Assembly: GCA_030523275.1 (NCBI GenBank)
Contig: JAUNIX010000009.1
Span: 1-64,000, forward strand
Source of the DNA: Lachnospiraceae bacterium
Lineage (GTDB): Bacteria; Bacillota; Clostridia; Lachnospirales; Lachnospiraceae
DNA: 64,000 nucleotides
Reading direction: 5' to 3'
The notes under the pieces are model-generated. The model was not told the DNA's origin. It ran no database searches and worked only from the letters and a program-made list of their open reading frames with translations. A program made the translations under genes and the position numbers. Positions within the stretch are counted from its first letter, which is position 1. The number at the start of each line of letters is the position of its first letter. Below are positions 42,633-52,271 of the stretch, one piece after another.

Positions 42633-43448
42633 TTATTGGTAAAAATCTGCTTTTTTGATAAAATTAAGTATTTTTCGTTCCTGAATCGCACTGATTGATA
42701 TCTGATCACTTTTATTTTCTCTTCCATATGTATGCCAATATATTCCCGGATAAGTGACACTGACCTGGTTAATCATCTTTGCCTTGCCGCCTTCTGGTCC
42801 TTGTTCAATCACACTTTCAGCAACTTTTATCATTTCATTTTCAGATACAGAAAATCCTTTTAATAGATAAGAATACGTTTGATCATTCCATTGCAAAAAT
42901 ACATTTTCTCCTTTATAACCAATGTACACTTTCTGCTCAGCAATGTGTATTTTTTCTTTTTTTGCAGCTTCTAACTGATACGATCCATATGTAAGTAATT
43001 TTTGACTATATTCAATGGATGATTCCTTTGTTTTATTTCTATACGACGTTGTAAATTCCTGATCTGTTTTTTCACTATATCCTTGAATATATGTTTCCGG
43101 TATATACGTAGGTACTCTCACCACAAGTTCTTCTTTTACTGGTTCCTCTTTTTCTTTTTCAATTCCCAGTGCTGTTGCTATTTTATTCGCAAATGCAATT
43201 GCCTTCACACGATATCCAGGATTGCCAAACCACATACTAACACTAATGAAACATAATATCAAAATTGCCGCCGCTACATATTTTTTTCGATTCATCTGGC
43301 TGTGCGAAGAAATCAATTGCCGCATTTTCTTTTGAAATTTTTTTGAAAAGCTGTGTTTTAACTCTGTTTCCTTTGGTATTTGATTTAATATCATTTCTTC
43401 CGCTTTTTTCGTGTACTGATAGAGCAATTCATCATTTATTTTTTTCAC
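42633..43448 (-). CDS. Anti-sigma factor-like membrane protein with DUF4367-like domain
   Basis: 271 residues: a cytoplasmic N-terminal part (about 1-55) that would bind the sigma factor, one membrane helix near residues 57-75, and an extracytoplasmic domain whose start VRVPTYIPETYIQGYSEK and beta-rich body resemble DUF4367 domains of regulators paired with sigma factors. It overlaps the upstream sigma gene by 17 bases, which supports a sigma/anti-sigma pair. The signal it senses is unknown. The neighbouring gene downstream is a wrecked putative lipoprotein that may once have been part of the same system. Confidence 0.75.
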   Translation of the reverse strand: MKKINDELLYQYTKKAEEMILNQIPKETELKHSFSKKFQKKMRQLISSHSQMNRKKYVAAAILILCFISVSMWFGNPGYRVKAIAFANKIATALGIEKEKEEPVKEELVVRVPTYIPETYIQGYSEKTDQEFTTSYRNKTKESSIEYSQKLLTYGSYQLEAAKKEKIHIAEQKVYIGYKGENVFLQWNDQTYSYLLKGFSVSENEMIKVAESVIEQGPEGGKAKMINQVSVTYPGIYWHTYGRENKSDQISISAIQERKILNFIKKADFYQ

Positions 43449-43980
43449 TTTTCATACTCTCCTTTCCCAAAACTTTTTCTTTTAACTTCGCTTTGCCTCT
43501 GGAAATACGTTTTCGAACATTCACCTCGGTAATCCCTAAAATATCTGCAATTTCGGAATTAGTATATCCCTGTGCATATTTCAATCTTAAGACAGTAGAG
43601 TAAATTACCGGCAACTCTATAATTGCCTCTGTCATTTCATCTAGTTGTTCATCCACATGAAAATTTTCAGCAATATAAACAGCTACATCTTCATAGGAAA
43701 TCCAACTTTCTCGTTTGTTTTTACGATAATGATCAATCGCAATATGTTCCGTAATTACCACTAAAAATGCCTTTGTTCGTTTTGAATCAGAAATATCAAT
43801 TTTATCCAAATGTTGAATAATTCTAACAAAAGCATTATGCACCGCATCTTCCGCATTTGCTTCATGCTTTAAAATTTGATATGCCACATAATACATTGTC
43901 TGTTTATAATTTTGATACAAAAATGTTAGTTTATCTCTATCCTCCTCTGTATCAACAAGTAATAATAATGGTGCTAACAT
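43432..43980 (-). CDS. ECF-type RNA polymerase sigma factor
   Basis: Alternative sigma factor of 182 residues. Region 2 (about 25-95) has MYYVAYQILKHEANAEDAVHNAFVRI and FLVVITEHIAIDHYR. Region 4 (about 125-170) has LRLKYAQGYTNSEIADILGI and the recognition helix EVNVRKRISRGKAKLKE. There is no region 1 or 3. The gene overlaps the anti-sigma gene, as usual for ECF pairs. Its target promoter was not recognised in the upstream 148 bases, so autoregulation remains open. Confidence 0.92.
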   Translation of the reverse strand: MLAPLLLLVDTEEDRDKLTFLYQNYKQTMYYVAYQILKHEANAEDAVHNAFVRIIQHLDKIDISDSKRTKAFLVVITEHIAIDHYRKNKRESWISYEDVAVYIAENFHVDEQLDEMTEAIIELPVIYSTVLRLKYAQGYTNSEIADILGITEVNVRKRISRGKAKLKEKVLGKESMKSEKNK

Positions 43981-44106
43981 AAATTCTCCTTCCTCATTTT
44001 ATCGCCCTTCATGGATTGTTTTAATACTATAACGAATCAATTTTTCTATTTGTGACATTTTGGAACAAATTCATATATTTTGTTGCAACAAACCATTTCT
44101 GTATAC

Positions 44107-44155
44107 AAAAAACTGCTGAGAAATAAACTTATCTTTTATTTCTCAACAGTTTTTT
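44107..44155 (-). terminator. Terminator overlapping the 3' end of the RluA-family gene
   Basis: On the minus strand AACTGTTGAGAAATAAA pairs with TTTATTTCTCAGCAGTT (one mismatch) around a 7-base loop, followed by a T run. The 5' arm includes the last codons of the coding sequence. Confidence 0.85.
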
Positions 44156-45022
44156 CATATCTTGAGGCAATTCTGCCCTAAATTCCATATTCTCACCAGT
44201 CATTGGGTGTTGAAAAGAAAGTCGATAAGAATGTAACGCTTGCCGATCAATCTCTCTATTGTCTGGATAATACAAAAAATCTCCGGGTAATGGATGTCCA
44301 ATGTATTTCATATGCACACGAATCTGATGGGTGCGACCAGTTTCTAACTGGATCGCTACATAAGAATATCCGTTTTGATAATTTAAAAGACGATAATGTG
44401 TCATCGCTTCTTGTCCATTTATAAAATCTATTTGACGTTCGATCACCGAACCCTCTTTACGACCAATTGGTGCATCAATCACCCCAGTTTCCGGCAATTT
44501 TCCACACACAATTGCCCGATATTCTTTCTTGATCTCACCTTCTTTGATCCGTTTTGCTAATATTGCACCACTTAACATATGCTTTGCCAGTAATACCACA
44601 CCACTTGTATCCTTATCTAATCGGTTTAGACAGCGAAATATATAAGGAACCCCCTGCTTTTCATAATATCCAACTACTGCATTGGCGAGTGTACCATAGT
44701 AGTGATTGATAGACGGATGAATTGGCATATGCGCTGGCTTGTTGACTACTAAAATATCTTCGTCTTCATAAATAATTTCGAAAGGTATATTTTCTGGCAT
44801 AATATTGGGTGAAGAAATAGGTTCAACAATGGAGATCGTTAATTGATCTCCTTCTTTTAAAGTTTGATTTACGTATGCTAATTGGTCATTTAATAAAATC
44901 TCATTTGGAGATTCTTTGAGAGATGTAATCACCTTTCTGGAATATCCTTGATTTCTTAGAAAATCTGAAATCTTATTATGTACTTCATTTTTTTCAATTA
45001 TATATTGTAATGTCCGTTTCAT
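44129..45022 (-). CDS. RluA-family pseudouridine synthase
   Basis: Isomerises uridines in rRNA or tRNA. Length 297 residues with an N-terminal S4-like RNA-binding region (KISDFLRNQGYSRKVI...), and the catalytic block CLNRLDKDTSGVVLLAK near residue 135, where the aspartate of RLDKDTSG is the nucleophile. Further blocks are ETGRTHQIRVHMKYIGHPLPGD near 225. The exact target (RluC, RluD or YjbO type) cannot be told. It is the last gene on the minus strand after the polymer locus, 17 bases behind the Wzy-like gene. Confidence 0.92.
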   Translation of the reverse strand: MKRTLQYIIEKNEVHNKISDFLRNQGYSRKVITSLKESPNEILLNDQLAYVNQTLKEGDQLTISIVEPISSPNIMPENIPFEIIYEDEDILVVNKPAHMPIHPSINHYYGTLANAVVGYYEKQGVPYIFRCLNRLDKDTSGVVLLAKHMLSGAILAKRIKEGEIKKEYRAIVCGKLPETGVIDAPIGRKEGSVIERQIDFINGQEAMTHYRLLNYQNGYSYVAIQLETGRTHQIRVHMKYIGHPLPGDFLYYPDNREIDRQALHSYRLSFQHPMTGENMEFRAELPQDMKKLLRNKR

Positions 45023-45039
45023 ATCATTCTCTTTGGGCT

Positions 45040-46248
45040 TTACGATGTTAATATTTTACACGACAAAATAAATCTATATTTAACCCATTGAATATCAATA
45101 TAGGCAAAAGCTATCAAAAAGAAGTTTCGATAGAGATATAATAACTGAGGTTGAACAATCGCAAAAACAGCAAAGGATAAAATTCCTATCAAAATACCTC
45201 GATTGTCTATTTTTAATGAATACCATACAATACCAATCAACATTACAAAAGCTATAATCATAGCTATGATTCCCAAACTTATATACAGTCTCATAAAAGC
45301 ACTATCTAACATACAATAAGGTTTTCCTGTTTTCATAGATTTTATAGTACCAACAGAAACAATTTTTTGTCCTGTCCAAGTATGTAAATATTTTTGTAAA
45401 TACCAATGTGCCAGATATAATCTATTAGATAGCACAGAATCTAATTCCAAGAAGAAAGCACTATTGCTATCATAAAAATAGGAAATCATAAATGTAAATA
45501 AAAATAATATCGGATACACCAATAAACATAATACTTGAAAAACTTTTTTCTTCACCAATTGATTACCAAATAACTTCATAATCATAGTCATTATCATGGA
45601 TAAAATAATGATATAGGCAGCTGTACGACTATTCGGTACTATCCATATGAAAATAGCCATTACTCCAACTATAATATAATCTATCATATTTAATTTTTTG
45701 AATCGTACAGCTATCCAAAGTAATGCCTCGGACATTATGTGTGTTCCCAAAAAATTAGGATGTCTAAATCCTAAACATATACGCATTTCATCGGCTCTGT
45801 TAAATTGGAGCTCGTGCGTAATTCCTAATTGATAAAGCACAAAAGCAACTATAATCATTACACCATTTAAAATCAATGTATATTTTGCAACTTTATCCCA
45901 TTTGGTCATCCTTGCAGACAATACAATAATCCATGACTGCAAAAAAGCATTCAAATTACTATTTTTATAAGACATATATAGTAAAGCAGTTATGGCAATA
46001 TAAATTAGCTTTTGAATCAAATTATAGTCTGTAAATAACAGCACATTAATTAAAGAAAGGATGACACATCCCCAACTTATATGGACGAAAAGTGTATATA
46101 ATTCTGGGTAATCGTAATGTATAGTTGTCATATCCAACACATATACAATAAGATATCCATAAAAACTAATATAAAATAAAATGTTTGATATCCTTCTAAA
46201 ATTTGTATATTCCTTGCACGCTAACATTTTTTGATTATCAAGAGACAT
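45040..46248 (-). CDS. Wzy/O-antigen polymerase-like membrane protein
   Basis: About 402 residues with some ten hydrophobic segments spread over the chain and a larger loop near residues 280-320 (QKIVSVGTIKS). A GFRHPNFLGTHIMSEALLW stretch near residue 165 matches the pattern seen in Wzy/RfaL-type polymerases (RHPNxLG). It probably polymerises or ligates a surface polysaccharide at the outer face of the membrane. The ATG at 46248 is used because GGAG lies 6 bases before it and the upstream gene ends at 46250; the ATG at 46263 has no site. The locus context supports a wall or capsule polymer. Confidence 0.72.
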   Translation of the reverse strand: MSLDNQKMLACKEYTNFRRISNILFYISFYGYLIVYVLDMTTIHYDYPELYTLFVHISWGCVILSLINVLLFTDYNLIQKLIYIAITALLYMSYKNSNLNAFLQSWIIVLSARMTKWDKVAKYTLILNGVMIIVAFVLYQLGITHELQFNRADEMRICLGFRHPNFLGTHIMSEALLWIAVRFKKLNMIDYIIVGVMAIFIWIVPNSRTAAYIIILSMIMTMIMKLFGNQLVKKKVFQVLCLLVYPILFLFTFMISYFYDSNSAFFLELDSVLSNRLYLAHWYLQKYLHTWTGQKIVSVGTIKSMKTGKPYCMLDSAFMRLYISLGIIAMIIAFVMLIGIVWYSLKIDNRGILIGILSFAVFAIVQPQLLYLYRNFFLIAFAYIDIQWVKYRFILSCKILTS

Positions 46249-46249
46249 T

Positions 46250-47692
46250 TTATTCTCCTTCAATATAATTTAAAATTCTTTCTGTTGCGTGTCCATCGCA
46301 ACTACGCATAAATTTGTATTTAAAATCTGCAATTTCTTTTTTATCAAAACGTTCTTCAATATTTTTAATATAGTCTATCATCTCTTCATTTGTTTTACAA
46401 ATTGGTCCAGGAGAAGTTTCATTAAAATCGTAATATAATCCACGCTCATCAATATAATCTTCCAAGTCATAAACATAAAACATAATCGGACGTTCAAATA
46501 AAGCAAACTCGAAAATCAAAGAAGAATAGTCAGAAATACAAATATCGGATACAGTCATCAATTCATTAATATCCATTCCCCATCCACGAGTCATATCATA
46601 TGCAAATTTATTTTTATATTCTTCTGGAATTGGTGGCAATTCTTTAACCGTTTGGTGCTGTTTAATAATTAAAATATACTCATCGCCCAGATTTTCAGCA
46701 AATTGTTTTATATCCAATTGATCAGGTGCTATTCTTTGCTGACCAACGCCTCTATATGTCGGTGCATATAAAATAATCTTTTTGTTTAATGATGCAGGTA
46801 CTTTTTCATGAATTTTTTTGTAACAATTTTGTACATATTCATCATTAAAAAACTCGTCAGTCCTACTTACACCTATTGGTTGAATAATTCCCTCTTTTCT
46901 ATCAATACCCATAAACTCTTCAAATACCCATGTGAGTTCCGGACTTGCAGTTGTAACAATGTCATACTTATTGTATTCAGGAAATTCTCTATATGTTGCA
47001 GATGATTTAAAAGTTTTCATATCTGCAGTACTTAAACCAATTTTCTTTAAGATGCCACAGCCATGCCATAACTGTACAATCTTAGTTTCTGGACGAATAT
47101 CCAAATATCCCATTAAATCATTTGATTCATGCACAAAACATGCTTTAGAAGTTGCAAGTGCTTTTATCCATTCCACTGCATTCAAATAATATTGAGTGCT
47201 TGGAACATTATCTCTATCTAATTCGTACAATATAGGCTTATATTTTCCTTGTTTCTCAATCGTATGATACATATAACGACAGCTTTGATTTAACCCTTTT
47301 CTCGGTTGCATAAAAATCATCTTATCTTCTATAGGAAGAACCTTATATGCGTTGTATACACTTGGCAATACACTTTTAATGTACTTGCGTTTTAAATAGG
47401 TTCGATACCATCTTGTTTTTTCTTTCTCCTTTATAACCTCATAAATTGATTTCCGAATTACAGCAGAAGTATCCGGTTGTTCTGCCAACTTTAACAAATC
47501 ACAAATTTCTTTTTCAAGTTGAACAAACATCGCCTGACGTTTCAATTCCTCAACTTGCTTTTCAAGAGCTTTTATTTTTGAATTTTGTTCTCCTTGTGTA
47601 ATATCCGCTTTTTTATTGCGTGATTTATAAATCTTATATGTTTTTCTCGGTCCCTTTGTTATTAAATTTTTAGTCACTGCCTTTACATCCAT
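46250..47692 (-). CDS. CDP-glycerol glycerophosphotransferase-family protein, long N-terminus
   Basis: 480 residues. The N-terminal 110 residues are basic and then coiled-coil-like (KIKALEKQVEELKRQAMF). The transferase part has VQLWHGCGILKKIGLS near residue 210, GVSRTDEFF, LYAPTYRGVGQQ near 310, IIKQHQTVK, and ISDYSSLIFEFALFERPIMFYVYD near 400. It transfers glycerol phosphate or another polyol phosphate to a lipid-linked chain. It lies 3 bases from its upstream paralogue and directly before the Wzy-like gene. The role within chain assembly is not readable. Confidence 0.88.
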   Translation of the reverse strand: MDVKAVTKNLITKGPRKTYKIYKSRNKKADITQGEQNSKIKALEKQVEELKRQAMFVQLEKEICDLLKLAEQPDTSAVIRKSIYEVIKEKEKTRWYRTYLKRKYIKSVLPSVYNAYKVLPIEDKMIFMQPRKGLNQSCRYMYHTIEKQGKYKPILYELDRDNVPSTQYYLNAVEWIKALATSKACFVHESNDLMGYLDIRPETKIVQLWHGCGILKKIGLSTADMKTFKSSATYREFPEYNKYDIVTTASPELTWVFEEFMGIDRKEGIIQPIGVSRTDEFFNDEYVQNCYKKIHEKVPASLNKKIILYAPTYRGVGQQRIAPDQLDIKQFAENLGDEYILIIKQHQTVKELPPIPEEYKNKFAYDMTRGWGMDINELMTVSDICISDYSSLIFEFALFERPIMFYVYDLEDYIDERGLYYDFNETSPGPICKTNEEMIDYIKNIEERFDKKEIADFKYKFMRSCDGHATERILNYIEGE

Positions 47693-47695
47693 ATT

Positions 47696-49375
47696 TTACC
47701 TCTTTTCATCATTCAATTTTTGTTTTAATAATATTGTATTTATCGCTCTATCTGTCGCATGTCCATCATAATTAGCAAAATTATCTTTTACAAACTGATG
47801 GATTTTTTCAATTTGATAATCTTTTTTACGTAAAACATCCATCATTTCCTCAAATGTATCACATACTGGTCCTGGCGCACTTTCTTTTACGCTTCGATGC
47901 ACTCCTCTGGACAATTCATAAATCTCTCGATCCGGTGTAAAGAAAATGACTGGTCTACGTAAAAGAGAATATTCAAAATAGTTCGATGAATAATCTGTAA
48001 TTAAAATATCGGTTACATAATATAAATCATTTATATTTGGATATTCTGAAAAATCAATGATACGATCCATATATTCTTCTGGTATTTCAATCGGTTTCTT
48101 CGTAAATGGATGCATTTTTACCATAAAAATGTATTCATCCCCACAAAAATCATAGATTTCATCTAAGTCGATCCAACTATAATCATAGTACGCTGATCCC
48201 TGTCCTTTCCCACGATACGTAGGAGCAAACATAATAATTTTTTTATTTTTTAAGTTGGGATTTTCTGTATAAAATTCTTTTTTAAATGTAGCTATCTTTT
48301 TCTTGTCTAAAAAGCCATCCAAACGAGGCATTCCCACTGGCAAAAATGCTTCTTCTTCAATTCCAAATACTTCAGAAAATACTTTCACTAATTTCTGTGA
48401 ACCGGTTAATACATAATTATATTTCTTATGGCAATTTCCAACAGGGAATGGAGTTCCTTCTTTTCCAAAACGACAGTAGCCAACCGCTTTAAATCCTTCT
48501 CCCGCATGCCATACCTGAATTAATTTTGTGCGTTTATTTAACTCCAAAAATCCAAATACTGGTACATAATCATCCACAAAAATATAATCCTGTTGAGCTA
48601 TTTTAAATACCAATTTCATCCAGCTTAAAGCTGACATATGGGTTCCAACTGCTTTTCTAAAATTATAACGTACTCTGAATTTTTTGTTTAATCCTCGCTC
48701 TTTAATCCGACGATCAATATACTTTAAATTTCCCCATAAATAATCCTTGGTTTCACTCATGATCAAAATATTTTTTCCACGTTTTGGGAATAAAGGTTCC
48801 CAAAATTGATAAAATAAATTAATTAAAAAGATAACGATTGTCCTATGCATTCTTCGGAATTTTCCCTTAAATGTCAGAGCCTCTTGTACATAATGTCTTT
48901 TACTCCATCCCTGATTTCGAATCATAAAATAACTGTTGATCATAAACCAAAGATGTTCCTCATCCTCTGTTCTTGTACTAAATGACATATTATACGCATA
49001 TTTACCACCACCATAACGGAAAATACGAGAACAATCATCTAATTTATATGCAACCGGATAACTTACATAAACCATAAATTCTGCATGTGGGGTAACCGCC
49101 ATGATTCTCCATCTACCATTTTCTAAAAATGTTCTTTTATCTGCCGCAACAATATTAATTTCTAAATGATACGTACCATTTTCGTAACTCTCATATTTTA
49201 ATGGCACCTTTTTCTTTACATCAATATCGATAATTTCTTTTTCTCTATTTCTATGAAATTTACCAATACTTTCTAAACGAAATCGAACTTTACCTGTATA
49301 AGCTGTCTTAATATCTAACTTTAAAAATATGCGTTCCCACTCTAATTTTGTTACTTCAAAAATAATCTCTTTCAT
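47696..49375 (-). CDS. CDP-glycerol glycerophosphotransferase-family protein, TagF-like two-domain
   Basis: 559 residues. A beta-rich N-terminal domain of about 190 residues (starting IIFEVTKLEWERIFLKLDIK) precedes a basic amphipathic stretch, then the transferase domain: IQVWHAGEGFKAVGYCRFG near residue 290, VGMPRLDGFLDKKK, FAPTYRGKGQG near 385, MVKMHPF, and ITDYSSNYFEYSLLRRPVIFF near 460. The same plan and many of the same blocks occur in the paralogue at 50650-52257, so the two probably arose by duplication. It may extend the polymer chain. Confidence 0.9.
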   Translation of the reverse strand: MKEIIFEVTKLEWERIFLKLDIKTAYTGKVRFRLESIGKFHRNREKEIIDIDVKKKVPLKYESYENGTYHLEINIVAADKRTFLENGRWRIMAVTPHAEFMVYVSYPVAYKLDDCSRIFRYGGGKYAYNMSFSTRTEDEEHLWFMINSYFMIRNQGWSKRHYVQEALTFKGKFRRMHRTIVIFLINLFYQFWEPLFPKRGKNILIMSETKDYLWGNLKYIDRRIKERGLNKKFRVRYNFRKAVGTHMSALSWMKLVFKIAQQDYIFVDDYVPVFGFLELNKRTKLIQVWHAGEGFKAVGYCRFGKEGTPFPVGNCHKKYNYVLTGSQKLVKVFSEVFGIEEEAFLPVGMPRLDGFLDKKKIATFKKEFYTENPNLKNKKIIMFAPTYRGKGQGSAYYDYSWIDLDEIYDFCGDEYIFMVKMHPFTKKPIEIPEEYMDRIIDFSEYPNINDLYYVTDILITDYSSNYFEYSLLRRPVIFFTPDREIYELSRGVHRSVKESAPGPVCDTFEEMMDVLRKKDYQIEKIHQFVKDNFANYDGHATDRAINTILLKQKLNDEKR

Positions 49376-49430
49376 TCATCATCATCCTTTATCATGTATA
49401 ATTTAAAAACTACAATACTTTATTAGGAGT

Positions 49431-50621
49431 TCATTTAGATATCATTTGTTTTATCATTCTAAACGGCCACATAATCGTCCATCCTAATTTAAAAGATTTC
49501 GATGAACGTACTTTTTTTAACTCCATATCTTTTAATTTAATTTCATTTTTCAAAATCTTATTTTTATTTTTTAAATCCTTGAGTTGTATACTTTTTAATC
49601 TTTTATCAGCAAGGTTATTCCTAGATTGCATATAGTTTGTATATGCTAAATAAACTAACAGTTCTTCCGGGGTATCATTTATGAGGTGTCTTACAAAATC
49701 ATTATGCCACTTAATATAATAGTAATTATCTTCCCGAATATATATATGCATTTTTTCTAATGCTTCTTTTTGTAAGAATTTTACTGCCTCATAAAATGCA
49801 TCCCATGTTGTCAAATTACGTAAAGTATATAACATACTCTCTAATGCTTTATTTGAAAAACTTCTCTCCGGGAAAACATCCAGTTTAATAAGATTGTCAG
49901 CAGTATCCATCCATGTATGAATAGGAGCTAATGGCGATTTTGATAATGTTCCGATAAGACTTTGCTTTTGATTTGTTCGATAATTAACCAGAGCTTTATC
50001 AACAATTGTTATCTTATCAGCAAGACAAAGTGAATTCATAACAAAATACACATCATTTCCATTACGAACAGGCTGAAAATCCAATCTTTGCTTTTCTATA
50101 AATTTTCTACGAAACAATTTATTCCATGCAGCTGGATTTGTAAAACTTAAAATATAGTCCTCGTTCGAATTACGATTAAATACTTCTCCAGGAATCCGTT
50201 TTTTTACCAAATAGTCTGTCGAAGGCATATATTTCTTCTTATCATCAAAATATCTATTTCCACCACACACACATATATCTGCATTTAAAGAGGATGCCTT
50301 CTTGTACATTAATTCTAATGCATTCAACTCAAAGAAATCATCACAGTCCCAAAAAACAAGGTATTCCCCAATAGCATGGGATTTTCCAGTATTTCTTGCA
50401 ACTCCCGCGTATAGATTCTTTTGTCGATAGATTTGTATCCTAGAATCTTTTTCCTGATATTCTTTTAATATTTCTAATGAGGAATCAGTAGACCCATCAT
50501 CCACACATATAATCTCTATATCTTTTAATGTTTGTCCACACACACTGTCCAAACACTGCCTTAAATATAATTCTCCATTATAAACAGGTATAATAACCGA
50601 AACTTTAATAGACTCCCCCAT
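49431..50621 (-). CDS. Family 2 glycosyltransferase
   Basis: 396 residues. The GT-A domain (about 1-230) starts with KVSVIIPVYNGELYLRQCLD and has the nucleotide-sugar motif CVDDGSTDSS and the metal-binding FWDCDDFF. The second half is helical with a basic coiled-coil-like end (about 335-375), which may hold it at the membrane. It is inserted between two TagF-like paralogues, so it may add a sugar to the polyol-phosphate chain or to its linkage unit. Sugar and acceptor are unknown. Confidence 0.9.
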   Translation of the reverse strand: MGESIKVSVIIPVYNGELYLRQCLDSVCGQTLKDIEIICVDDGSTDSSLEILKEYQEKDSRIQIYRQKNLYAGVARNTGKSHAIGEYLVFWDCDDFFELNALELMYKKASSLNADICVCGGNRYFDDKKKYMPSTDYLVKKRIPGEVFNRNSNEDYILSFTNPAAWNKLFRRKFIEKQRLDFQPVRNGNDVYFVMNSLCLADKITIVDKALVNYRTNQKQSLIGTLSKSPLAPIHTWMDTADNLIKLDVFPERSFSNKALESMLYTLRNLTTWDAFYEAVKFLQKEALEKMHIYIREDNYYYIKWHNDFVRHLINDTPEELLVYLAYTNYMQSRNNLADKRLKSIQLKDLKNKNKILKNEIKLKDMELKKVRSSKSFKLGWTIMWPFRMIKQMISK

Positions 50622-50649
50622 TTAATATTCTCCTTTGCAAATTAAAATA

Positions 50650-52257
50650 TTATTTTAGTAATATATTATCTTTTTTGTTACTCAAAATCACATGATCAAT
50701 AATTTTGTCACAACTTTTTGTCTTTTCTTTTGAAAAATTGTCTTTGGCAAATTTTAAGGTTTTCTCTAGTTCAAAATCTTCATCACGAATACTCTGTATC
50801 ACATCTTCAAATCTTATGCAAACTTTTCCAGGTGCAATATCAAGTGTTCTATGTACACCATGTTGGATTTGATATACATCCTTATCAAAAGCATAAAAAA
50901 TAATTGGTTTCCTTTGTAAAGAATATTCATAAATATTAGACGAGAAATCCGTTATCAAAATATTGGTAATATAAAATAATTCATTGATATCCTGATATTC
51001 TGTGACATCTATGATTCGACTCGCGTATTCTGACGGAATCTCAATTCTTTTCTTTATAAACGGATGCATTTTGACTGCAAACATATAATCTTTTTCCTCA
51101 CATAATCGATAGATCGCCTGCAGATCAATTTTCTCGTATGGATAATACGCTTCTGCCTGTCCTTTTCCACGATAGGTAGGAGCAAATAAAATTACCTTTC
51201 GACTTTTTAACTGTGGGTATTGTAAATAAATTTCTTTTTTTGATTTATTTACTTTCTCTTTATTTAAATAGCCATCCAAGCGTGGTAAACCCACTGGAAG
51301 AAATCGATTTCTATCGAGACCAAACACTTCCTGATAGACAGGAATCAAGGCTTCTCCACCTACGACAACATAATCATATTTTCTATGACAGGATACCGTC
51401 GGATGCGGGGACCCCTCTCGTCCAAACCTAGCATATCCAACTGATTTAAATCCAACACCGGCATGCCATACCTGTGTCAATTTCGTTCGCTTATCTAAGT
51501 CAATAATACGAAAAATAGATGCATAATCATCTACAAAGACATAATCTTGTTTTGCTAATATAAATACTAATTTCATCCAACATAACAATGTTTTTATTTC
51601 GCTTTGTTGTAATGATTTAAAAAAATAGTAGCTTGTCTGATACGGTAACTTCCTATTCTTAATTCTTTGATCTAGAGCTTTTAAATTCCCGCTGATCGGC
51701 GTTCTTGTCTCGGACATAAATAGAATATGTTTTCCATCTTTTTTCGTAATCATAACTGCGAATTTATATAAAACTCTTAAAAAACTTTCTGCCCAATTGA
51801 TAAAGAGCCTTTTGATTTTTCCTTTCATAGAACTTGCTTCCACAGATGCTTTTCGCTTTTCAGGTTTGCGATTTTTCTGCATATAAAATGTTCGAATCAC
51901 GCAGTAAAGATTTTCATCTTTCTCACAATCCATTAAATCAATCTTTACTATATAAGCGTACGCATTTTTATAATATAGAAATACTTTATCTAAATTTTCA
52001 CATTGATATGCCTGTTTCACCGTGATGGCAATCGGTCTAAGTCCCCGCTTTGTACACTGCATCACTTGCCAATTTCCCTCTGGCAACATTCTTCCACCAG
52101 GTATATTCGTTATATTCAATTTTATTTTTTTCTCAGTAACCGGAACATAAAATTTATCTTTTGTATCCAAATTGATAAAGCAAACCTTTTTCGCTTTATC
52201 TGAATCAAAGAATATTTCTAAATAGATTCTGTCCCACTTTATATTTGTAATCTTCAT
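50650..52257 (-). CDS. CDP-glycerol glycerophosphotransferase-family protein, TagF-like two-domain
   Basis: 535 residues with the same layout as the gene at 47696-49375: an N-terminal beta-rich domain (ITNIKWDRIYLEIFFD...), a basic linker near residues 130-170, and a transferase domain with TQVWHAGVGFKSVGYARFG near residue 265, VGLPRLDGYLNKEK, FAPTYRGKGQAEAY near 360, AVKMHPF and ITDFSSNIYEYSLQRKPIIFY near 435. The catalytic TDYSS is TDFSS here. The start has AAGGA upstream. Its upstream neighbour, a TagB-like gene, ends 14 bases away. Confidence 0.9.
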   Translation of the reverse strand: MKITNIKWDRIYLEIFFDSDKAKKVCFINLDTKDKFYVPVTEKKIKLNITNIPGGRMLPEGNWQVMQCTKRGLRPIAITVKQAYQCENLDKVFLYYKNAYAYIVKIDLMDCEKDENLYCVIRTFYMQKNRKPEKRKASVEASSMKGKIKRLFINWAESFLRVLYKFAVMITKKDGKHILFMSETRTPISGNLKALDQRIKNRKLPYQTSYYFFKSLQQSEIKTLLCWMKLVFILAKQDYVFVDDYASIFRIIDLDKRTKLTQVWHAGVGFKSVGYARFGREGSPHPTVSCHRKYDYVVVGGEALIPVYQEVFGLDRNRFLPVGLPRLDGYLNKEKVNKSKKEIYLQYPQLKSRKVILFAPTYRGKGQAEAYYPYEKIDLQAIYRLCEEKDYMFAVKMHPFIKKRIEIPSEYASRIIDVTEYQDINELFYITNILITDFSSNIYEYSLQRKPIIFYAFDKDVYQIQHGVHRTLDIAPGKVCIRFEDVIQSIRDEDFELEKTLKFAKDNFSKEKTKSCDKIIDHVILSNKKDNILLK

Positions 52258-52271
52258 ATATGGTGATTCCT

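Noticed and set aside
42569..42760. A 63-codon minus-strand frame overlapping the anti-sigma gene end
   Set aside because: It lies in another frame of the anti-sigma gene, has no ribosome binding site, and reads as low-complexity basic sequence.
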